From positions 1 to 11,472 of the forward strand of contig JAHHQS010000128.1 of NCBI GenBank assembly GCA_020026285.1: 11,472 nucleotides of DNA, written 5' to 3'. This DNA comes from Parabacteroides sp. GTDB taxonomy: Bacteria; Bacteroidota; Bacteroidia; Bacteroidales; Tannerellaceae. This document shows, piece by piece, positions 6,301 through 11,472 of the stretch. The notes under the pieces were generated by a model. The model was not told the origin of the DNA. It ran no database searches and saw nothing but the letters and a program-made list of their open reading frames with translations. A program made the translations under genes and the position numbers. Positions within the stretch are counted from its first letter, which is position 1. Each line of letters opens with the position of its first letter.

Positions 6301-8199
6301 TTATTCCATACCTGGATTTTGTTGCAAGTTTGAATTTCGATTCATTTCATCACGTGAAATAGGAGCAAAATACATCTTATTGTCCCAACGGCGATTTTCA
6401 CGGAACTTCAAGCTCTGAACATAGTAATGATAATCCCAAGTATCTTCATTATGGATATAAGGTTTGTTTGCTGTCTTACCAGGTTTCAATCTGGCAAAGA
6501 CCAAAATACCTGTCAGTTCCTTACTATTAGTTTCAGGAGCAATCATCCAGCGACGAACATCATAATAACGAGATTCTTCATAGGCTAATTCTACACGACG
6601 TTCATGACGAACAAATTCACGCATATCAGCCTGAGTGAAAGACTTCTTCTGAGCAGCCAAAGCACTCTTAGTATCTTTAATACCAATACGACCACGTAAT
6701 GCATCCAAATATTTAACGGCTTCATCCAATTCATTTAATTCGACACTAGCTTCAGCAGCAACCAAATACATTTCAGCCAAACGAATATAAGTCCATGGAA
6801 CCAACTGTGGATAATATTGACCATCAACTGTTGGATCAATCAATTTACGCTCGTAATAACCAGTCCAGGAACCATTCCAATCTTCAATCGGGCCTTTTCT
6901 AGTATCAATACCATTCATACCTTTGAACTGAACAATTTCACCTGTCGGCAATTCTAGTTTAATTTCAGAATCACCATCTGTCATTTCATAATAACCACAT
7001 TGCAAACGGCCCAGCGGAGTTGGATCCAGACCTGCAGCATCAGCAGGGCGAGGACGTCCCCATTCATTACCATCAGTACCAACTGTTGCATAGAAACGAG
7101 GTTCGCGACCATTATAAGGATTTCCAATTTGGAAATCACCCGGTTTACTCATACCTTCAGGAAGAGTGCCATCTTCAAATTCAAAAGCCATTACTAAATC
7201 CTGAGTCGGAGTAATACCAGACCAGTTGTGATAACCATTAGGACCATGTTGTAACGGAAGATTGTTCTTTTCCGCACCACTTAAATTACCAAATGGATGA
7301 ACCCAAATCTGTTCTTTATTATTAGTAACAATAATCTTATTCCATTTATTAGCTCTTTCTGTATTTGAACCACCTGTACAATCAAGTAATTCATAACTAC
7401 CACTATTAATTACAGCAACAGCAGCCTCACGAGCTCTCTTGTAAGTATCGGCTCTATCTCCATCGAATTGATTACAAGCTAACGTATTAACAGAACGGTC
7501 TGCATACAAAGGACTAGCTACATGCAACAATATTCTTGCTTTTAAAGCAGTAGCAGCACCTTTCGTTACGCGACCCAAATTAGCATCAGAAACTGTTTCA
7601 GGAAGATTCTGTTCCGCAATTTCGCAATCCTTTACAATGAATTCCATACACTCCTTCATCGTATTTCTAGCAGGAGTCATTTTATCCAATTCATTCATAC
7701 CCATCGGTTCCTCAACAATAGGGACACCACCATAACCTCTTACCAACTCGGTGTATAGATAAGCACGTAAAAAATGAGCTTCACCTTTCATAGCTTTTAA
7801 GTCAAAGCCATTCTTTTCAGGAACTTTATCTATATTAGCAATGACACTATTAGCATAACGAATTCCTTTATAACGATCTCTCCATTTAAAAGGACAGTTA
7901 CCATTATCATACCACTGCAAGTCACTCTGAGAGACATTGGCTTCATTTACCGGAATCATTCCATAATTATGAGTAAAATAGCCATCATCGGTCAAACCTG
8001 TAGTTGAATGCTCTTTCGCGCCATGCTGTACATAACTATATATCTGGTTAACAAAAGCCTGTGTCAGATTTGGATCTGAGAATACAGCTTCCTCAGTATA
8101 TTCATTAGTCGGAGTGATATCCATAAAGTCCGAACAAGAACTTAAAGATATTGTAGATCCGAAAATCAACGCTAAAGCCAGTTTATTTATATTTTTCAT
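6301..8199 (-). CDS. SusD/RagB-family surface glycan-binding lipoprotein
   Basis: SusD-like proteins sit on the outer face of the outer membrane as a lid over the partner SusC and bind the glycan to be imported. The 632-residue protein starts with a lipoprotein signal peptide whose lipobox SLSSC puts the lipidated cysteine at position 22. The acidic residues after it (SDFMD) fit a surface-export signal. The N-terminal SusD-like region holds the TPR-type helices: RYANSVIANID (114-124), GEAHFLRAYLYTELVRGYGGVP (139-160 region) and GAATALKARILLHVASPLYAD (214-233 region). The C-terminal RagB/SusD region has WTYIRLAEMYLVAAEA (469-484) and the hallmark FVRHERRVELAYEESRYYDVRRW around 529-551. It ends in QNPGME, near the common NPG-aromatic ending. 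The ATG at 8199 is preferred over an in-frame TTG at 8208. Only 11 bases separate the ATG from the susC stop, so the two are co-transcribed and almost certainly function as a complex. Confidence 0.95.
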   Translation of the reverse strand: MKNINKLALALIFGSTISLSSCSDFMDITPTNEYTEEAVFSDPNLTQAFVNQIYSYVQHGAKEHSTTGLTDDGYFTHNYGMIPVNEANVSQSDLQWYDNGNCPFKWRDRYKGIRYANSVIANIDKVPEKNGFDLKAMKGEAHFLRAYLYTELVRGYGGVPIVEEPMGMNELDKMTPARNTMKECMEFIVKDCEIAEQNLPETVSDANLGRVTKGAATALKARILLHVASPLYADRSVNTLACNQFDGDRADTYKRAREAAVAVINSGSYELLDCTGGSNTERANKWNKIIVTNNKEQIWVHPFGNLSGAEKNNLPLQHGPNGYHNWSGITPTQDLVMAFEFEDGTLPEGMSKPGDFQIGNPYNGREPRFYATVGTDGNEWGRPRPADAAGLDPTPLGRLQCGYYEMTDGDSEIKLELPTGEIVQFKGMNGIDTRKGPIEDWNGSWTGYYERKLIDPTVDGQYYPQLVPWTYIRLAEMYLVAAEASVELNELDEAVKYLDALRGRIGIKDTKSALAAQKKSFTQADMREFVRHERRVELAYEESRYYDVRRWMIAPETNSKELTGILVFARLKPGKTANKPYIHNEDTWDYHYYVQSLKFRENRRWDNKMYFAPISRDEMNRNSNLQQNPGME

Positions 8200-8210
8200 A
8201 ATAATCAAAT

Positions 8211-11200
8211 TTAGAATGTTATTGATGCACCAAAGTTCATAACTCTTCTTTGAGGATATTGCTTACCAGTATCTGTAGCTTCAGGGTCCTGAACCTTAAC
8301 ACCATCTATAGTAAACAAGTTAGTTGCATTAACAAATATGCGTAAATTAGAAATACCAGCCTGCTGAACACGAGGGAAATTAAAGGTATAACCTAATTCA
8401 ATATTCTTTAAACGAACATAATCTGTATTGTAGATATAATAGGTATTCCTATTTGAAACCCAATATTCATTTTCACGATTATAAATTCTTGGATGTTCTG
8501 CACTCGGATTTTCTGGAGTCCAACGATTCTCATATGTTGTTCTATAGAAGTTTCCTGCTTCACCAGCACGTTCACGCCAGATATAAGTTTCACCGCCAAA
8601 TGCTCCCTGGAACAAAGCCATGATATCAAAATTATTCCATGAAGCGTTCAATGTCAAACCTGCCACGAAACGAGGTTCTGTATTTTTCTTACTACGGACA
8701 CGGTCATCGGCAGTAATCTTTCCATCACCATCAATATCTTTAAACTTGATATCTCCAGGACGTGCCCCCGGCCATTTAGCTTTAGTAGCATCGACATCGG
8801 CCTGATCATAGAAAACACCATCATAAATGTAATAAAGACTTGTATTTGCAGGAGATCCTGTAGACTGCTGGTAAACAGGAACACCAGGAGTTTCATCCCA
8901 ATACAAAATCTTATTCTTGGCGTATGTCATGTTCAAAGAAACACCATAATCAACTTTATTTGCTTTATCGTTCCATGTAATCAATGATTCGAAACCACGG
9001 TTACACATCTCGCCCAAGTTTTCACGAGGCAATGTGATACCAGATGTTTCAGGAAGAGATGCATTACGATAAATCAACATATTTGTACGTTTATGATAGA
9101 ATATATCACTTTCCCATGTCAATCGATTTTGCAAGAACTTAAAGTCTAAACCGATATTGTATGTAGTACCAACTTCCCAAGTGATATTTGGATTAGGAGT
9201 ACGACTAGGTTCCAATGTATTATTATAAGTAGTACCGAACAAGTAATTAGGGCCAAATTTATATGTATTCAAATATTGAATAGAACGGTCTAAACTACCC
9301 CACTCATTCAACAAGGCATCATTACCTGTCTGTGAAATAGATCCACGAAGTTTGAAATAATCAATAAAAGGAATATTGTCTTTCCACCAACTTTCTTCTG
9401 AAGCACGCCATGCAACTGAAACACCAGGGAAGAAACCATAACGTTCGTCTTTAGGGAATCGATAAGAACCATCAGCACGCCACACAAACTCAGCGATATA
9501 TCTTTCTTTAAAATTATAAGAAAAACGACCGAAATAGTTCAAACGAGCTTCTTCCCATGTATGACCACCGTTAGTTAGTTCAGCAACACCACCGGCATCC
9601 ATATCATCAATCTGATCTGACAAGAAATATTTACGGAAAGCAGACAAATAAGCTTGTTTTCTATATTCCGATTCAACACCGGCTGTTACACCAATATTAT
9701 GATCACCAAAACCCCTTTCGTAACTAATAACAGCATTCGCCATCCAGAAAGTCTGGTCTGTATGTTGTTCTGTCAATTCAGGAGTAGCCGGTCCTTTCTG
9801 ACCAGGAGTCAGTTTATGTTCAGGATTACCATCCCAAGAATACAAAGTCCAAGGAGTATTAAATCTCTTTCTCATCTTGAAGTATTTATCGAATGATGCA
9901 CTACCCATCACACTCAAACCTTCAACTCCTGGAATTTTCACATTTAACTTTAATGTATTCTGAATATAATAATCTTTTTGATTATCATAACCTGTAGCAT
10001 CTGTACCAGTAACTACTGGATTATCTCCGTATTCAATATCTGGTCCAGGTTCACCTGTAGGCCAATAACCTGGCATAGTCGGTTTGCTTCGAACTAATGC
10101 TGTAAAAATATCACCAGCACTTTTTGTCGGATATTTACGTTCCTCCATACGACCTATAGTTCCATATGAAATATCAACATATTTATTAATCTTTGCATCG
10201 ATATTGGCACGGATACTATATTGATCATAACGGTTGGCAGAATTCTTGTAAATACCATCTTCACCGTTGGCAGCTAAATTGACATAGAATTTGAACTTAT
10301 CAGAACCTCCACTAATACTTACATCATGACGATACATTGGTGAAGCATTTTTAATTGTTTCTTCAAACCAGTCTGTACTTGGATGTCCCCAAGGATCTTG
10401 TCCATTACGGAATAAATCCAAGTCTTCCTGTGAATAGACCGGATTACCTCCGACATTCGTATTAATTTCATTCAATAATGTTGCATATTCAAACGCATTA
10501 CACATTTCAGGCAATCTTGTAGGAGTTGAGAAACCCATATTTCCATTATAAGAAATAGTAGGTTTTCCTTCCTTACCACGTTTTGTCGTAACCAAGATTA
10601 CACCATTGGCAGCACGAGAACCATAAATTGCAGCAGAAGCATCTTTCAATACAGAAATAGATTCAATTTCATTCGGATTAATACGATCCAAACCTCCAGC
10701 TCGTCCAGGAACTCCATCTATAACAACCAACGGATCTTTACTTCCTAAAGAGTTTGTACCACGAATACGGATTGTTGTACCACCGCCACCAGGCTCATCT
10801 GAATTTTGGAATCCGATCACACCAGGCATACGACCAACCATACCATTCGTTAAGTTTGTTGTTGGAGAAGCTTTTAATTCTTCACCCTTCAAGCTGGCGA
10901 CAGAACCAGTAACCGTTACTTTCTTCTGAACACCGTAACCTACAACCACAACTTCTTCCAGTTTTTCAGAATCTTCAATTAAAGTGACACTAAATTTAGC
11001 CTTACTGCCAACAGGCATCTCTACAGATTTATATCCAATATAAGAGAACTGTAGAATAGCATTAGAAGGGACATCAGGAATTGTAAATTTTCCATCCAAA
11101 TCAGTAATGGACCCCATTGTGGTTCCTTTTACAATTACATTAGCACCAATGATAGGAGTTCCCGATTTATCAAGAACTGTACCAGTCACTGTTTTACTCT

Positions 11201-11345
11201 GCTGTGTAATGGCAACCAAAGAACTTTCTGAATTCAAATTCTCGGCATTCACACATAGAACGGATAGAGCCGGAAGCATTAAGCATAAAGTAGAAATCCT
11301 CGCTATCCTTCCTGAATTAAAAAAAGGCTGACACTTGTTTTTCAT
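8211..11345 (-). CDS. SusC/RagA-family TonB-dependent outer-membrane transporter
   Basis: This is the channel partner of the adjacent SusD; it imports oligosaccharides across the outer membrane with energy from TonB-ExbBD. The 1044-residue protein is of typical length. A signal peptide ends near Ala34, after a rather long polar, basic start. A carboxypeptidase-regulatory-like beta-sandwich spans about 52-124 (TVTGTVLDKSGTPIIGANV onward). A TonB-box-like stretch EEVVVVGYG lies at 130-138. The plug domain spans about 140-255, with TTIRIRGTNSLGSKDPLVV (190-208) and LKDASAAIYGSRAANGVI (233-250) as SusC hallmarks. The beta-barrel runs to the end and closes with the aromatic terminus GASITF. A calcium-loop-like DIDGDGKITADDR lies at 870-882. 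No N-terminal STN domain is present, so direct signalling to an anti-sigma factor is not expected. The gene is complete, first in the visible operon, and followed after 11 bases by susD. Confidence 0.95.
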   Translation of the reverse strand: MKNKCQPFFNSGRIARISTLCLMLPALSVLCVNAENLNSESSLVAITQQSKTVTGTVLDKSGTPIIGANVIVKGTTMGSITDLDGKFTIPDVPSNAILQFSYIGYKSVEMPVGSKAKFSVTLIEDSEKLEEVVVVGYGVQKKVTVTGSVASLKGEELKASPTTNLTNGMVGRMPGVIGFQNSDEPGGGGTTIRIRGTNSLGSKDPLVVIDGVPGRAGGLDRINPNEIESISVLKDASAAIYGSRAANGVILVTTKRGKEGKPTISYNGNMGFSTPTRLPEMCNAFEYATLLNEINTNVGGNPVYSQEDLDLFRNGQDPWGHPSTDWFEETIKNASPMYRHDVSISGGSDKFKFYVNLAANGEDGIYKNSANRYDQYSIRANIDAKINKYVDISYGTIGRMEERKYPTKSAGDIFTALVRSKPTMPGYWPTGEPGPDIEYGDNPVVTGTDATGYDNQKDYYIQNTLKLNVKIPGVEGLSVMGSASFDKYFKMRKRFNTPWTLYSWDGNPEHKLTPGQKGPATPELTEQHTDQTFWMANAVISYERGFGDHNIGVTAGVESEYRKQAYLSAFRKYFLSDQIDDMDAGGVAELTNGGHTWEEARLNYFGRFSYNFKERYIAEFVWRADGSYRFPKDERYGFFPGVSVAWRASEESWWKDNIPFIDYFKLRGSISQTGNDALLNEWGSLDRSIQYLNTYKFGPNYLFGTTYNNTLEPSRTPNPNITWEVGTTYNIGLDFKFLQNRLTWESDIFYHKRTNMLIYRNASLPETSGITLPRENLGEMCNRGFESLITWNDKANKVDYGVSLNMTYAKNKILYWDETPGVPVYQQSTGSPANTSLYYIYDGVFYDQADVDATKAKWPGARPGDIKFKDIDGDGKITADDRVRSKKNTEPRFVAGLTLNASWNNFDIMALFQGAFGGETYIWRERAGEAGNFYRTTYENRWTPENPSAEHPRIYNRENEYWVSNRNTYYIYNTDYVRLKNIELGYTFNFPRVQQAGISNLRIFVNATNLFTIDGVKVQDPEATDTGKQYPQRRVMNFGASITF

Positions 11346-11444
11346 ACCAACTCATTTATTAGAATAAGGAAATAATTATTACAAGTAAAGATGAAGATGT
11401 TTTTTCATAATAGTATTTAATTGTAATAAAGAATATACGATCTT

Positions 11445-11469
11445 CAAACTTTTAGTGAACGAACACTAA
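11445..11469 (-). promoter_or_regulatory. Inverted repeat and possible -33 element upstream of susC
   Basis: Arms TTAGTG (11452-11457) and CACTAA (11464-11469) form a 6-bp inverted repeat around AACGAA. Three bases further on, read on the minus strand, is TTTG (11448-11445), a possible -33 element about 100 bases upstream of the susC ATG. At the expected spacing only a poor -7 match (TACAATTA) is found, so the promoter is uncertain. The repeat could be an operator for the locus regulator. Confidence 0.25.
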
Positions 11470-11472
11470 TTT

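Noticed and set aside
7000..7214. Two overlapping plus-strand open frames of about 65 codons within susD.
   Set aside because: Both are antisense to clear SusD coding sequence and show no motif or start-site signal.
8620..9896. Open frames of 60-80 codons on both strands within susC.
   Set aside because: They overlap conserved SusC coding sequence in other frames and show no independent evidence of being genes.

Overview
The window looks like a chromosomal segment from a member of the Bacteroidetes, most likely order Bacteroidales. The evidence is a SusC/SusD outer-membrane pair, a Bacteroidetes-type HflX, AT-rich leaders without clear Shine-Dalgarno sequences, and several exact matches to the Bacteroides -7 promoter element TAnnTTTG. 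The sequence alone does not settle the genus. The DNA is AT-rich throughout and shows no sign of insertion sequences, phage, CRISPR, tRNA or rRNA.

Layout from left to right: (1) 1-162 is upstream flank carrying an hflX promoter element. (2) 163-1374 (+) is hflX, a ribosome-associated GTPase. (3) A strong bidirectional hairpin terminator at 1399-1431 separates hflX from the convergent gene on its right. (4) 1453-3711 (-) is a PiT-family inorganic phosphate transporter with a long C-terminal helical, PhoU-like cytoplasmic domain. (5) 3712-3853 is its regulatory region, with a -7 element and two inverted repeats. (6) 3854-6046 (-) is a secreted GH36 alpha-galactosidase. (7) 6047-6300 holds two hairpins just after susD and a candidate promoter for the GH36 gene. 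(8) 6301-8199 (-) is a SusD-like surface lipoprotein. (9) 8211-11345 (-) is a SusC-like TonB-dependent transporter. (10) 11346-11472 is the leader of susC, with a small inverted repeat at the right edge.

The three right-hand genes read in one direction, susC then susD then GH36, and form a compact polysaccharide utilization locus. SusD captures a glycan at the cell surface, SusC moves it across the outer membrane using TonB energy, and the periplasmic GH36 enzyme removes alpha-linked galactose. The likely diet is an alpha-galactoside such as raffinose-family oligosaccharides or galactosylated mannan, but the exact substrate is inferred. No regulator is visible, and the locus may continue beyond the right edge.

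I found no convincing undescribed system. hflX and the phosphate transporter are housekeeping genes, and the PUL is of a known type. The points most worth checking are regulatory: a possible leaderless hflX mRNA, the tandem hairpins between susD and GH36, and the inverted repeats around the phosphate transporter promoter.
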